A stretch of DNA of 64,000 bases from Nocardioides litoris (lineage in GTDB: Bacteria; Actinomycetota; Actinomycetes; Propionibacteriales; Nocardioidaceae): contig NZ_VDMR01000008.1 of NCBI RefSeq assembly GCF_006346315.1, positions 186,001-250,000 of the forward strand, given 5' to 3'. Positions within the stretch are counted from its first letter, which is position 1. Each line of letters begins with the position of its first letter. The translations under genes and the position numbers were made by a program. Positions 1-7,924 of this stretch are shown one piece after another. The notes beneath the pieces are model-generated. The model saw only the letters and a program-made list of their open reading frames with translations. It had not been told where the DNA came from and searched no databases.

Positions 1-186
1 CGGGGCTCGCTGACCACCGACCCCTACACCGAGGGCGTCCGGTGGTTCCTCACCGTGCCGCGCACGACCTCGCGCGCCGGCATCGACGCCTTCCGCAGCC
101 TGTTCCCCGACGGAGACTCCCGGCCGACCCAGCCGCTCGCCGGCCGTCGGGTCGTCGCCGACCCGGGGTGGCACGCCCGGCGCTGA
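1..186 (+). CDS. C-terminal fragment of an unidentified protein
   Basis: An open frame enters from the left edge in frame 1 and stops with TGA at 184-186, giving the last 61 residues of a protein whose start lies outside the window. Codon use (G/C at third positions) fits real coding sequence. The tail contains FLTVPRTTSRAGIDAF and ends in HARR; I do not recognise a family from this much. It converges on the methyltransferase/deacetylase gene that ends at 221, with 34 bases between the two stops. Confidence 0.6.
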   Translation, partial: RGSLTTDPYTEGVRWFLTVPRTTSRAGIDAFRSLFPDGDSRPTQPLAGRRVVADPGWHARR

Positions 187-220
187 GGCCGCCGGGGGCG
201 GCGACCCGGCCGGCGCGGCC

Positions 221-1549
221 TCAGGCGTGCGGGTCGGGCAGCTGGGAGGGGTCGGCCAGGACGAGCAGCTCGACGTCGCGGTCGGCGTACTCGGCGACGA
301 CCGGGGGCAGGCCGGGGCCGCGCAGCCGGGCGTGCACCGCCGGCCCGTCGAGCGGCCAGCCCACCACCTCGTGCCGCCAGTGGCACAGCACCACGACGCC
401 GTCGGGGGCCAGCGAGCTCGAGATCCGCTCGGCCAGGTCGTCCAGGCCGGCGGGCGAGAGGAAGTAGCCGACCTCGCTCAGCACGACCAGGTCGGCCGAC
501 CCCGACGCGACGTCGCGCGGCCAGTCCTGCGGCACCGCGGCCCGACGCACGTCGGCGCCGGGCAGACGCCCACGGGCGGCGGCCACCGCGGTCGGGCTGG
601 CGTCGAGCGCGACCAGGCGGTCGCAGCGGGGGAGCAGGTCGGCGGCGAGCGCGCCGGTCGAGCACCCGACCTCGACCGCGAGCCGGAAGCGCTCGCGCGG
701 CAGCGCCGCCAGCACCAGGTCGCGCTTGCGGCGCTCGTACCACCGCCGGTCGACGCCCCAGGGATCGGCCGAGGCGGCGTGCAGCTCGTCGAGCGCGTCG
801 TCACCGGTGGGTCCCGCCCAGAACACCTCGTACGACGCCGTGAAGTGCGCGAGGAAGCCGGGCCGCAGCAGCACCTCGTCGCCGGGCGCGGGCGAGAGGG
901 GCGCGACCTGCGTGCGGTGGCGCTCGATCGCGGTCCGCTTGGCCGCGACCTCGGTCCCGTCGAGGGCGAGGACCCGGCCGGTCGACCACGGCGCGTCGGC
1001 CGGGTCGGCCCAGTGCCGGGCCCAGACGGGGTACTCCAGCAGCGCCGCCCCGGTCCGCGCCGCCGCGGTGGCGGCCGCGCGGCCGACCGCCTCGTGGTCG
1101 GGGTGGCCGTCGCCGCGCCACGGCGCGACCAGCAGCGTGGCGCGCCCGTCGCCCACCAGGTCGACGACGGAGTCGAGCAGGGCGTCCTCGTGCTCGGGGA
1201 CCGCGCCGTCGGGCAGGCCGAGGACGCGCGGGGTCGCACCCGGTGCGAGCACCTCGACGGCGTCGGCCAGCTCGGTCTCCCGCAGCGCGGCCAGCCGCTC
1301 ACGGGGGTGGGTCGGCGAGCGCGGGTGGCTGGCCTCGCCGCGGGTCGCGACCACCACCTGCACCTCGAGCCCGAGGCGGTGCGCACGGGCGACGAGGCCA
1401 CCGGCGCCGAGGGTCTCGTCGTCGGGGTGGGCCGCGAGGACCACCACCCGGCGCACCCGGTCGAGCGCGACCCCGGGCAGGTCGCGGCGGTCGACCTCGC
1501 CGCGCCAGGCGGTCTCGGGGGTGCCGTCGGCGTCGGGGGAGAAGGTCAC
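221..1549 (-). CDS. PIG-L family deacetylase fused to a SAM-dependent methyltransferase
   Basis: Predicted 442-residue cytoplasmic bifunctional enzyme. The N-terminal half is a LmbE/PIG-L zinc-dependent N-deacetylase: the metal motif HPDDE is at residues 41-45 and a second HPDH motif at 149-152. The C-terminal part is a class I methyltransferase with the SAM-binding loop EVGCSTG at 293-299. PIG-L enzymes remove N-acetyl groups from sugars (for example in mycothiol synthesis), so a deacetylated and methylated amino-sugar product is plausible, but the substrate is unknown. The GTG start at 1549 overlaps the TGA of the upstream acyl-CoA dehydrogenase-like gene (GTGA, 4 bp), so the two are translationally coupled. 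The frame stays open far upstream, but that part is antisense to other genes. Confidence 0.85.
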   Translation of the reverse strand: MTFSPDADGTPETAWRGEVDRRDLPGVALDRVRRVVVLAAHPDDETLGAGGLVARAHRLGLEVQVVVATRGEASHPRSPTHPRERLAALRETELADAVEVLAPGATPRVLGLPDGAVPEHEDALLDSVVDLVGDGRATLLVAPWRGDGHPDHEAVGRAAATAAARTGAALLEYPVWARHWADPADAPWSTGRVLALDGTEVAAKRTAIERHRTQVAPLSPAPGDEVLLRPGFLAHFTASYEVFWAGPTGDDALDELHAASADPWGVDRRWYERRKRDLVLAALPRERFRLAVEVGCSTGALAADLLPRCDRLVALDASPTAVAAARGRLPGADVRRAAVPQDWPRDVASGSADLVVLSEVGYFLSPAGLDDLAERISSSLAPDGVVVLCHWRHEVVGWPLDGPAVHARLRGPGLPPVVAEYADRDVELLVLADPSQLPDPHA

Positions 1550-2649
1550 CACGGGAGCGGTCCGTCGGGCTGGTCGAGCAGCAGGCCGCCCGCCGCGGCG
1601 TGGTCGCGCCGGGCGTGGTGCTGGCGCAGGTAGAGCACGAGGTCGGCGACGCGGTCGGCGTGCTCGGGCTCCTGGCTCAGCGGGCCGGGTCCGAGCGCGT
1701 GGCCGACCTCGGTCAGCACGGTCTCGGCGGCGCCGGCCACCACGTTGCGCACGCGCGCGGCCAGCAGCGCCGTCCCGCCCCGGTCCGCGGCGGGGCCGCC
1801 GCGGTCGGCGACCTCGGCCGCCTCGCGCAGCACCGCGCGGGCGCCGGCGAGCGCGGTGTCGACGGCACCGAGGTGGGCCAGGGCGACCTGGTCGGGCGCT
1901 CGCCGCTCGGCCGCCTGCCGCAGCCGCCGGGCGAGGCCGACCGCGCCGCCGTACCAGACGGCGGCGACCCCGATGCCGCCCCAGGCGAAGCCGGGCCGGT
2001 CGAGGTACCACCCGGGTCCGCCCACCGGGCGGGCCGGGACGTCGTCGAGGAGCACGGCTGTGGAGGTGATCTCGCGCAGCCCGTGGGGCGCCCAGACGGC
2101 GTCCTCGACGGTGACGCCGCGGTCGCGCAGGTCGATCTCGAACAGGCCGCGCCGGGCGGGCTCGACCCAGGCCGTGACGAGCGCGTGGGAGGCGACCGTG
2201 GCCAGCGAGCACCACGGCTTGCGTCCCGTCAGGCTCCACCCCGCGCCGGCGGACTCGGCCCGGGTGGCCTCGAGCCGCGGGGGCGGCCCCTCGGCGGCGT
2301 ACACGCCCCACGTGGGGCCGGCCGCGATCCTCGCGTCGTCGGCACCGAGCTCCCCCAGGATGGCCACGGCGTCGAGGTGGGGCTCGACGGCCCGGGCGAC
2401 GGTGAGGTCGTGCGCACCCACCGTGGCCAGCACCTCCCACCGCAGCCGGGTCGCGCCGCCCGCGGGGTCGGGCAGCCAGGTGCCGAGGTCGACGGCCCAG
2501 CCGAGCGCGGCGGCGACGTCCACCGTGCGGCGGCCGTCGGTGCCGGTGGCGACGAGTCCGCGGACGTCGTCGCAGACCCCGGCGAGCCGCTCGTCGGCGG
2601 GGGAGCCCGGGTCGAGGAGCACGGGGGCCCCGCCTGTGCTGGTGGTCAC
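1546..2649 (-). CDS. acyl-CoA dehydrogenase-like flavoprotein
   Basis: A 367-residue protein resembling acyl-CoA dehydrogenases. The middle beta-domain pattern (GRKPWCSLATVASHALVTAW, then GLFEIDLRD) and the C-terminal helical segment with YLRQHHARRD match the family. The usual C-terminal EGT catalytic motif of fatty-acyl enzymes is absent, so it may use another base or oxidise a non-CoA substrate. The GTG start has a GGGAGG ribosome site 7 bases upstream. It is coupled by a 4-bp overlap to the deacetylase/methyltransferase and divergent from the glycosyltransferase, which suggests one small pathway. The substrate is unknown. Confidence 0.75.
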   Translation of the reverse strand: MTTSTGGAPVLLDPGSPADERLAGVCDDVRGLVATGTDGRRTVDVAAALGWAVDLGTWLPDPAGGATRLRWEVLATVGAHDLTVARAVEPHLDAVAILGELGADDARIAAGPTWGVYAAEGPPPRLEATRAESAGAGWSLTGRKPWCSLATVASHALVTAWVEPARRGLFEIDLRDRGVTVEDAVWAPHGLREITSTAVLLDDVPARPVGGPGWYLDRPGFAWGGIGVAAVWYGGAVGLARRLRQAAERRAPDQVALAHLGAVDTALAGARAVLREAAEVADRGGPAADRGGTALLAARVRNVVAGAAETVLTEVGHALGPGPLSQEPEHADRVADLVLYLRQHHARRDHAAAGGLLLDQPDGPLPW

Positions 2650-2728
2650 GCGCCGGCCTCCCGGTCTCGCGATCGTCGGCCCGCGCGTCCGCCCGGGCCA
2701 CGTCCACCCTGACAGGTCGGCGGCCCGC

Positions 2729-2734
2729 TAGGTT
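2729..2734 (+). promoter_or_regulatory. -10 box of a leaderless promoter (glycosyltransferase)
   Basis: TAGGTT lies 7 bases before the GTG start at 2742, the spacing expected when transcription begins at the start codon itself. Confidence 0.6.
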
Positions 2735-2741
2735 CGTCGAC

Positions 2742-3464
2742 GTGTCCGACGACGTCGCGGCCGTCCACGTCGTCGTCCCGGCCCACGACGAGGCGCTGCT
2801 CCTCCCGGTCTGCCTGGGAGCCCTCGACGCGGCCGTGGTGCACCTGCGCTCGGCCCGGCCCGACCTGGCGGTGCGCCTGACCGTGGTGCTCGACGCCTGC
2901 TCCGACGACAGCGCGCAGGTCTGCGCCGCGCACGGCGTCGACGTCGTCGTGCTGGGTGCGGGCAACGTCAGCCTGGCGCGGGCGGCCGGCGTCGACCGGG
3001 CCCGGGCGCTCGCCGCCGCGGTGGGTCTCGCGCCGGAGCGCACCTGGATCGCGTGGACCGACGCCGACTCGGTGGTGCCGGTCGGCTGGCTGCTCGACCA
3101 GGTCGAGGTGGCCGACGGCCCGACCGGGGCCGACGTGGTCCTCGGCCGCGTCGTGCCCGACCCCACCGCCCCACCGGCGGTCCTGGACCAGTGGCACGCC
3201 CACCACGCCGACGGCCGCGTCGGCGTGCACGGGGCCCACCTCGGCTTCCGCCTGTCGTCGTACGACGCCGTGGGCGGGCTGGGCGCGCTGGCCGAGCGCG
3301 AGGACCTCGACCTCGTGCGCCGCCTCCTCGCCGACGGGGCCCGCTACGGCGCCGCCCGCACCCCGGTGCTGACCTCCTCGCGGCTCCAGGGGCGCACCCC
3401 CGGCGGCTTCGCTGGCTACCTGGCGGGCCTGGCGACCGACGGCGTCGACGAGCCCGCCGGCTGA
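2742..3464 (+). CDS. family 2 glycosyltransferase
   Basis: A 240-residue GT-A fold transferase. The nucleotide-binding start VHVVVPAHDEALLLP lies at residues 8-22 and the DxD metal/nucleotide motif (DAD) at 107-109. No membrane segments are evident, so it is likely soluble or peripheral. It uses a leaderless GTG start. It is transcribed divergently from the acyl-CoA dehydrogenase-like and deacetylase/methyltransferase genes, and together they could build or modify a glycosylated metabolite. Its last 49 bases overlap, tail to tail, with the membrane-protein gene on the other strand. Donor and acceptor are unknown. Confidence 0.85.
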   Translation: MSDDVAAVHVVVPAHDEALLLPVCLGALDAAVVHLRSARPDLAVRLTVVLDACSDDSAQVCAAHGVDVVVLGAGNVSLARAAGVDRARALAAAVGLAPERTWIAWTDADSVVPVGWLLDQVEVADGPTGADVVLGRVVPDPTAPPAVLDQWHAHHADGRVGVHGAHLGFRLSSYDAVGGLGALAEREDLDLVRRLLADGARYGAARTPVLTSSRLQGRTPGGFAGYLAGLATDGVDEPAG

Positions 3465-4123
3465 GCGGGCCGCGCGGTCGAGGCTCGCCGGCCCCGTGAC
3501 GCCACGGCGAGGCCGGCCACCAGGGCGCCGAGCGTGCCCAGGGCCATGTCGGCCAGCGTGTCCTCGTACGCCGTGGCCAGCTCGGTGCCGTGCCGGATGA
3601 AGGTGAACCACTCGCCGAGCTCCCAGGCCAGCGCCAGCAGCGCCCCCAGCCCGGTCACCAGCAGCGCCAGCACCCACCGCGGGCGGACCGACGGGGCGAG
3701 CAGCAGGCCGATCCCGCCGAGCAGGAAGACCCAGTTGACGAGGTGGTTGGCGTCGTCCCACCAGCCGACGGTGTCGTAGAGGTCGAGGCTGTTGCCGGTG
3801 ACGTCGACGAGGAAGCCGAGCATGACCAGCGTGAAGGCCCCGTAGGGCGGCGTGTCGCTCGGACCGCCCGACCGCCGGCGCCGCCGGTGCACCAGCCACC
3901 AGCCGGCCGGCACGACCAGCATCAGCACAGGGTAGGCGACCAGCCGGGCCCCGAACGCCTTGTCGGCGAACCGGTCGATGCCCGGCACGTACTCCGCCAC
4001 GAGCAGCTGCGCCTCGGTGGCCAGCAGCACCAGCGACGGCACCCACCAGGGGCAGCGACGACGCGGCCGGGCGGCCGCGGGCGCGGTCGTCGTACGACGG
4101 TCGGGGGCGGTCTGCGTGGTCAT
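3416..4123 (-). CDS. integral membrane protein, function unknown
   Basis: A 235-residue protein with about five or six hydrophobic segments (for example LVAYPVLMLVVPAGWWLV, VFLLGGIGLLLA and WVLALLVTGLGALLALAW). A conserved-looking polar cluster NSLDLYDTVGWWDDANHLVNW sits between two helices, and a second WELGEWFTF motif follows. This pattern of Asp/His between helices is reminiscent of YjdF/DUF2238-like membrane proteins, but I cannot confirm the family. The C-terminal 30 residues are Arg/Ala/Pro-rich and overlap the 3' end of the convergent glycosyltransferase gene. Confidence 0.7.
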   Translation of the reverse strand: MTTQTAPDRRTTTAPAAARPRRRCPWWVPSLVLLATEAQLLVAEYVPGIDRFADKAFGARLVAYPVLMLVVPAGWWLVHRRRRRSGGPSDTPPYGAFTLVMLGFLVDVTGNSLDLYDTVGWWDDANHLVNWVFLLGGIGLLLAPSVRPRWVLALLVTGLGALLALAWELGEWFTFIRHGTELATAYEDTLADMALGTLGALVAGLAVASRGRRASTARPAQPAGSSTPSVARPAR

Positions 4124-4223
4124 GCACCCACCCTCGTCGCGCGGGGCCTGACGCGGATCGGCCGCAGTACTCAGGTGGTGGCTGAGTACTGCGGCCGGCC
4201 GAGCTGGTCGCGACGAGCGAGGA

Positions 4224-4748
4224 TCAGTGCTGGTAGGTGCCGTGGAGGATCGCGCGGGCGGCGGTCTTGAAGACCAGGTTGAACGAGACGACCGCGGGCG
4301 AGGCGTCGGCGTCGACGCCGAGCGAGGGCTCGGTGACGGCGTGGACGACGAAGTAGTAGCGGTGGACCTGGTCGCCCTGCGGCGGCGCCGCGCCCATGAA
4401 GCCCTTGCTGCCGCCGTCGTTGCGGCAGTGGAACGCGCTGCCGGGCAGGTCGGCGCCCTCGGCCCCGGCCCCGGTGTCGAGGGAGGTCACGTCGGCGGGC
4501 AGGTCGACCAGCACCCAGTGCCAGAAGCCGCTCGGGGTCGGCGCGTCGGGGTCGAAGCAGGTGACGGTGTAGCTCTGCGCACCCTCGACGGGCTCCCAGG
4601 ACAGCTGGGGCGAGGTGTTGCCGGCGTCGGCGACCTGGTCGTCCTTGATCGGCTGTCCGTCGGTCACGTCGGTGCTCGTCACGGAGAACGACGGGACGGC
4701 CGGCAGCAGGGTGTAGGGGTCCGGTGAAACGGGGCGGTCGAGATCCAT
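4224..4748 (-). CDS. PEBP family protein (YbhB/YbcL type)
   Basis: A 174-residue phosphatidylethanolamine-binding-protein fold. Diagnostic motifs are DPDAPTPSGFWHWVLVDLP in the middle and a later YYFVVHAVTEPSLGVD strand region. Bacterial members of this family are mostly uncharacterised; no signal peptide is seen, so it is probably cytoplasmic. The start at 4748 is chosen because a TACGTT -10 box sits 6 bases upstream on the same strand. It is divergent from the siroheme synthase gene, with only 27 bases between the two start codons. Confidence 0.88.
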   Translation of the reverse strand: MDLDRPVSPDPYTLLPAVPSFSVTSTDVTDGQPIKDDQVADAGNTSPQLSWEPVEGAQSYTVTCFDPDAPTPSGFWHWVLVDLPADVTSLDTGAGAEGADLPGSAFHCRNDGGSKGFMGAAPPQGDQVHRYYFVVHAVTEPSLGVDADASPAVVSFNLVFKTAARAILHGTYQH

Positions 4749-4754
4749 GACAGC

Positions 4755-4760
4755 AACGTA
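4755..4760 (-). promoter_or_regulatory. -10 box of a leaderless promoter (PEBP gene)
   Basis: TACGTT read on the minus strand, 6 bases before the ATG at 4748. The divergent cobA start follows at 4776, so both promoters occupy very little space. Confidence 0.55.
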
Positions 4761-4775
4761 CGGGAGGATGCCTGG

Positions 4776-6038
4776 GTGCAGGACGCCCACAAGGAGAGCC
4801 AGATCTACGCGACCGGGCTGCGGCTCGGCGGACGCCGGGTGGTGGTCGTCGGGGGTGGTCACGTGGCCCAGCGGCGCGTGCCCGCCCTGCTGGCGGCCGG
4901 TGCGCGGGTGGTCGTGGTCGCGCCGGCGGTGACCCCGGCCATCGAGGGCCTGGTGACCGCGGGCGAGGTCGAGTGGCACGAGCGCGGCTTCGAGCCGGCC
5001 GACCTCGACGACACCTGGTACGCCGTCGCGGCGACCGACGACGCCGCGGTCAACGAGGCCGTGGGCGCGGCGGCGGAGGAGCGTCGCGTGTTCTGCGTCC
5101 GCTCCGACGACGCCGACCGCGCGAGCGCCTGGACGCCCGCCGTCGGCACGGCGGCGGGGGTGACGGTGGCCGTCCACGGCGACCGCGACCCCCGGCGCTC
5201 GGTCGCCGTGCGCGACCAGGTGCTCGACGGCCTGCGCACCGGCACCATCTCCTCGACCCGCCACCGGGTGCAGACCCCCGGCGTCACGCTGGTCGGCGGC
5301 GGGCCGGGCGACCCCCAGCTCATCTCCCTGGCCGGTCGCCGGGCCCTGATGGAGGCCGACGTCGTGGTCGCCGACCGCCTCGCGCCGCGCGAGCTGCTGG
5401 GCGAGCTGCCCAGCGACGTCGAGCTGGTCGACGTGGCCAAGCTGCCGCGCGGCCGCTCCGCGCAGCAGGAGGAGATCAACCGCATCATCGTCGAGCGGGC
5501 GCAGGCCGGCCTGCGGGTCGTGCGCTTCAAGGGCGGCGACAACTTCGTCTTCGGCCGCGGCTACGAGGAGGTCCTGGCCTGCCGCGCGGCCGGCGTCGCC
5601 GTCGACGTCGTGCCGGGCCTCTCGAGCCCGCTCGCCGTCCCGGCGATCGCCGGGATCCCCGTCACCCACCGCGGCATCGCCCACGAGATGACCATCGTCT
5701 CCGGCCACCTCGCGCCCGGGCACCCCGGCTCCCTCGTCGACTGGGACGCCCTGGCTCGGCTCCGCGGCACCCTCCTGCTGATGATGGCCGTCGAGCACGG
5801 CCCCCAGATCGCCTCCGCCCTCGTCGCCGGCGGCCGCCCCGCCGGGACCCCGGTCGCGGTCGTGTGCGACGGCACCATGGCCACCCAGCGCACGGTGCTC
5901 TCCACCCTGGGCGAGCTGGAGCACGACCTTGCGGCCGAGGGCGTCAAGCCGCCCGCGATCATCGTCGTGGGCGACGTCGTCGCGGTCGCCCACCCTGCGC
6001 ACTACCCCGAGCGCGCCGCGGTCGCGGCCGATGCCTGA
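4776..6038 (+). CDS. cobA: siroheme synthase / uroporphyrinogen-III C-methyltransferase fusion
   Basis: A 420-residue fusion in the CysG style. The N-terminal domain has the NAD-binding GGGHVA motif at about residues 26-31 and corresponds to precorrin-2 dehydrogenase/ferrochelatase. The C-terminal methyltransferase domain starts near residue 168 with LVGGGPGDPQLISLAG and contains RFKGGDNFVFGRG and VVPGLSSPLAVPAIAGIP. It should turn uroporphyrinogen III into precorrin-2 and onward to siroheme (for sulfite/nitrite reductase) or towards cobalamin, which metH in this window needs. The GTG start has GGGAGG 8 bases upstream. Its stop overlaps the following RNA methyltransferase start by 8 bp. Confidence 0.9.
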   Translation: MQDAHKESQIYATGLRLGGRRVVVVGGGHVAQRRVPALLAAGARVVVVAPAVTPAIEGLVTAGEVEWHERGFEPADLDDTWYAVAATDDAAVNEAVGAAAEERRVFCVRSDDADRASAWTPAVGTAAGVTVAVHGDRDPRRSVAVRDQVLDGLRTGTISSTRHRVQTPGVTLVGGGPGDPQLISLAGRRALMEADVVVADRLAPRELLGELPSDVELVDVAKLPRGRSAQQEEINRIIVERAQAGLRVVRFKGGDNFVFGRGYEEVLACRAAGVAVDVVPGLSSPLAVPAIAGIPVTHRGIAHEMTIVSGHLAPGHPGSLVDWDALARLRGTLLLMMAVEHGPQIASALVAGGRPAGTPVAVVCDGTMATQRTVLSTLGELEHDLAAEGVKPPAIIVVGDVVAVAHPAHYPERAAVAADA

Positions 6039-6867
6039 GGTCGCTGTCCCCACGGTCGGGGTCACCGACCCCGACGACCCCCGGCTGGCCGACTACCGCG
6101 ACCTGCGCGACGTCACCCTGCGGCGCAGCCTCGAGGTCGAGCACGGCCTGTTCCTCGCCGAGGGCGAGAAGGTCGTGCGCCGGGCGTGGGAGGCCGGCTT
6201 CCGTCCCCGCTCCTTCCTCATGTCCGCCCGCTGGGTCGACGGGCTGGCCGACGTGCTGGCGCCCGCCGCCGCGCTCGGGGCGCCGTGCTTCGTCGTACCG
6301 GAGGAGGTGGTGGAGGCCGTGACCGGCTTCCAGGTCCACCGCGGCGCGCTGGCGTCGTACGAGCGGCGGGCGCTGCCGCCGGTGGCCGAGGTGCTCGCGG
6401 GCGCGCGGTCGGTGGTGGTGCTCGAGGACCTCGTCGACCACACCAACGTCGGCGCCGTCCTGCGCTCCGCCGCCGCGCTCGGCCTGGACGCCGCCCTGCT
6501 CGCGCCCCGCTGCGCCGACCCGCTCTACCGCCGCGCGGTCAAGGTCGGCATGGGTGCGGTCTTCGCCCTGCCCTGGACCCGGGTGCCCGACTGGCGCACG
6601 GCCCTGCCCGACCTGTCCACGGCCGGGTTCACCACCGTCGCCCTCACCCTGGCCGAGGACTCCGTGCCCCTCGACGAGGCCGTCGCGGGCCGGGAGAAGG
6701 TCGCCCTCGTGCTCGGCTCCGAGGGGCACGGCCTCTCGGCGGCCTGGGAGCGCGCGGCCGACGTCCGCGCCACCATCCCCATGGCCCGCGGCCCCGAGGT
6801 CGGCGTCGACTCCCTCAACGTCGCCGCCGCGGCCGCCGTCGCCTGCTGGGTCACCGCCCGCCGCTGA
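6031..6867 (+). CDS. SpoU/TrmH-family RNA 2'-O-methyltransferase
   Basis: A 278-residue SPOUT methyltransferase that 2'-O-methylates rRNA or tRNA. The family motifs are in order: HTNVGAVLRSA near residues 139-149, LVLGSEGHGLS near 227-237, and DSLNVAAAAAV near 260-270, which form the knotted SAM site. The N-terminal ~100 residues form the substrate-binding domain. ATG at 6031 lies inside the end of cobA (8-bp overlap), so translation is coupled, although the enzymes belong to different pathways. The exact RNA position cannot be told from sequence. Confidence 0.88.
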   Translation: MPEVAVPTVGVTDPDDPRLADYRDLRDVTLRRSLEVEHGLFLAEGEKVVRRAWEAGFRPRSFLMSARWVDGLADVLAPAAALGAPCFVVPEEVVEAVTGFQVHRGALASYERRALPPVAEVLAGARSVVVLEDLVDHTNVGAVLRSAAALGLDAALLAPRCADPLYRRAVKVGMGAVFALPWTRVPDWRTALPDLSTAGFTTVALTLAEDSVPLDEAVAGREKVALVLGSEGHGLSAAWERAADVRATIPMARGPEVGVDSLNVAAAAAVACWVTARR

Positions 6868-7224
6868 CGGAGCCCGCGGCGTGGTCTCGAGACGCGACTC
6901 CGTCCCTCCTCGACCACCGTGTGGTCCGGGACCACGCGGCCTGCGCGTGGTGGATCTGGCCCCCACGGTGGTCGAGGAAGGCCGCCTGGCGGCCTGTCTC
7001 GAGACCACGCGACCGCAGCCGTCGGGAGGCCTTGGGACGGGACGCCCGGCCCTCCTCGACCACCGTGTGGTCCGGGACGACGCGGCCTGCGCGTGGTCGA
7101 TCTGGCCCCCACGGTGGTCGAGGAAGGCCGCCTGGCGGCCTGTCTCGAGACCACGCGACCGCAGCCGTCGGGAGGCCTTGGGACGGGACGTCCGGCCCTC
7201 CTCGACCACCGTCCGGTGGGACGC
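6868..7224. repeat. 146-bp tandem repeat of a dispersed intergenic family
   Basis: This gene-free stretch holds two nearly identical 146-bp units (6906-7051 and 7052-7197) and the first ~23 bases of a third. Each unit contains GTGGTCGAGGAAGGCC and GGCCTGTCTCGAGACCAC as imperfect inverted arms about 7 bases apart, so each could form a hairpin in RNA or DNA. The same motif recurs at 37.35-37.46 kb and 49.73-49.92 kb. It lies between the convergent SpoU methyltransferase and peptide deformylase genes and may act as a transcription stop. No ORF here looks coding. Confidence 0.85.
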
Positions 7225-7830
7225 TCAGTCGGCCGCGGGCTCCTCGCCCACGGGCCAGTCGGCGGGGTAGTCCTCGGCGAGGGAGTCGTGCTGCTTCTGC
7301 AGCTTCTTGCGCGCCTTGGCCGAGACCCGGTCGCCGAAGACGGTGCCGTTGGTGTGGTCGGTCTCGTGCTGCAGGCAGCGGGCGAGCAGCCCGGTGCCCT
7401 CGAAGTGCACCGGCTCGCCGTCCAGCCCGGTGCCGTCGACGGCGGCCCGGTCGGGCCGGGCGCAGTCGACGAACGCGCCGGGCAGTGACAGGCAGCCCTC
7501 GTCGGACTCCTCCAGGCGCCGGTCCTTGCCCTCGGGCAGGGTGAGCACCGGGTTGCACACGACGCCGACGGTCCGCACGCCGTCCTCGTCGGGGCAGTCG
7601 AAGACGAACAGCGCCACGTCCTCGCCGACCTGGCAGCCGGCGAGGCCGACCCCGTCGGCGGCGTACATCGTGGCCACCATGTCGGCGGCGAGCGTCCGCA
7701 GCGCGTCGTCGTACGCCGTCACCTGCTGCTGCGGGCGGTGCATGACCGGGGTGCCCCAGCGGGTGATCGGCCGGACCGATCCGCCCTCGGGCAGGGGACC
7801 GTGGGGTGCGCGGACCTCGTCGCTGGGCAT
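7225..7830 (-). CDS. def: peptide deformylase
   Basis: A 201-residue metalloenzyme that removes the formyl group from nascent proteins. All three motifs are present: GVGLAGCQ at 60-67 (GxGxAxQ, with Cys at the penultimate position), EGCLS at 111-115 with the metal-binding Cys, and HETDH at 155-159. The start at 7830 is preferred over ATG 7839 or further upstream because TAGGAT lies 7 bases before it, giving a leaderless start. The C-terminus is acidic (EEPAAD). It stands alone between a repeat array and the divergent acyl-CoA dehydrogenase pair. Confidence 0.92.
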   Translation of the reverse strand: MPSDEVRAPHGPLPEGGSVRPITRWGTPVMHRPQQQVTAYDDALRTLAADMVATMYAADGVGLAGCQVGEDVALFVFDCPDEDGVRTVGVVCNPVLTLPEGKDRRLEESDEGCLSLPGAFVDCARPDRAAVDGTGLDGEPVHFEGTGLLARCLQHETDHTNGTVFGDRVSAKARKKLQKQHDSLAEDYPADWPVGEEPAAD

Positions 7831-7837
7831 GCGCCGC

Positions 7838-7843
7838 ATCCTA
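7838..7843 (-). promoter_or_regulatory. -10 box of a leaderless promoter (def)
   Basis: TAGGAT on the minus strand, 7 bases before the ATG at 7830. An alternative ATG at 7839 falls inside the box, which argues against that start. Confidence 0.6.
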
Positions 7844-7899
7844 GGGAGGGCGCCGCCGGCCACGGTGACGCCCCTCACCGAGGTTGCTGTAGCGCACTG

Positions 7900-7916
7900 T
7901 GTAACTCCGAGTTACA
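7900..7916. promoter_or_regulatory. 17-bp perfect palindrome, probable operator of the acyl-CoA dehydrogenase pair
   Basis: TGTAACTCCGAGTTACA is a perfect 8+1+8 palindrome in a GC-rich context. It overlaps the -10 box TACATT (7913-7918), which lies 6 bases before the ATG at 7925. This geometry fits repression by a dimeric regulator, and TetR-type repressors commonly control such genes in actinobacteria. The regulator is not in the window. Confidence 0.65.
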
Positions 7917-7924
7917 TTTGGGTC

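Noticed and set aside
1550..3166. Minus-strand frame open far upstream of the deacetylase/methyltransferase
   Set aside because: It is antisense to the dehydrogenase and glycosyltransferase genes, and its composition (Arg/Ala/Pro-rich) is that of a high-GC shadow frame. The GTGA overlap at 1549 gives the real start.
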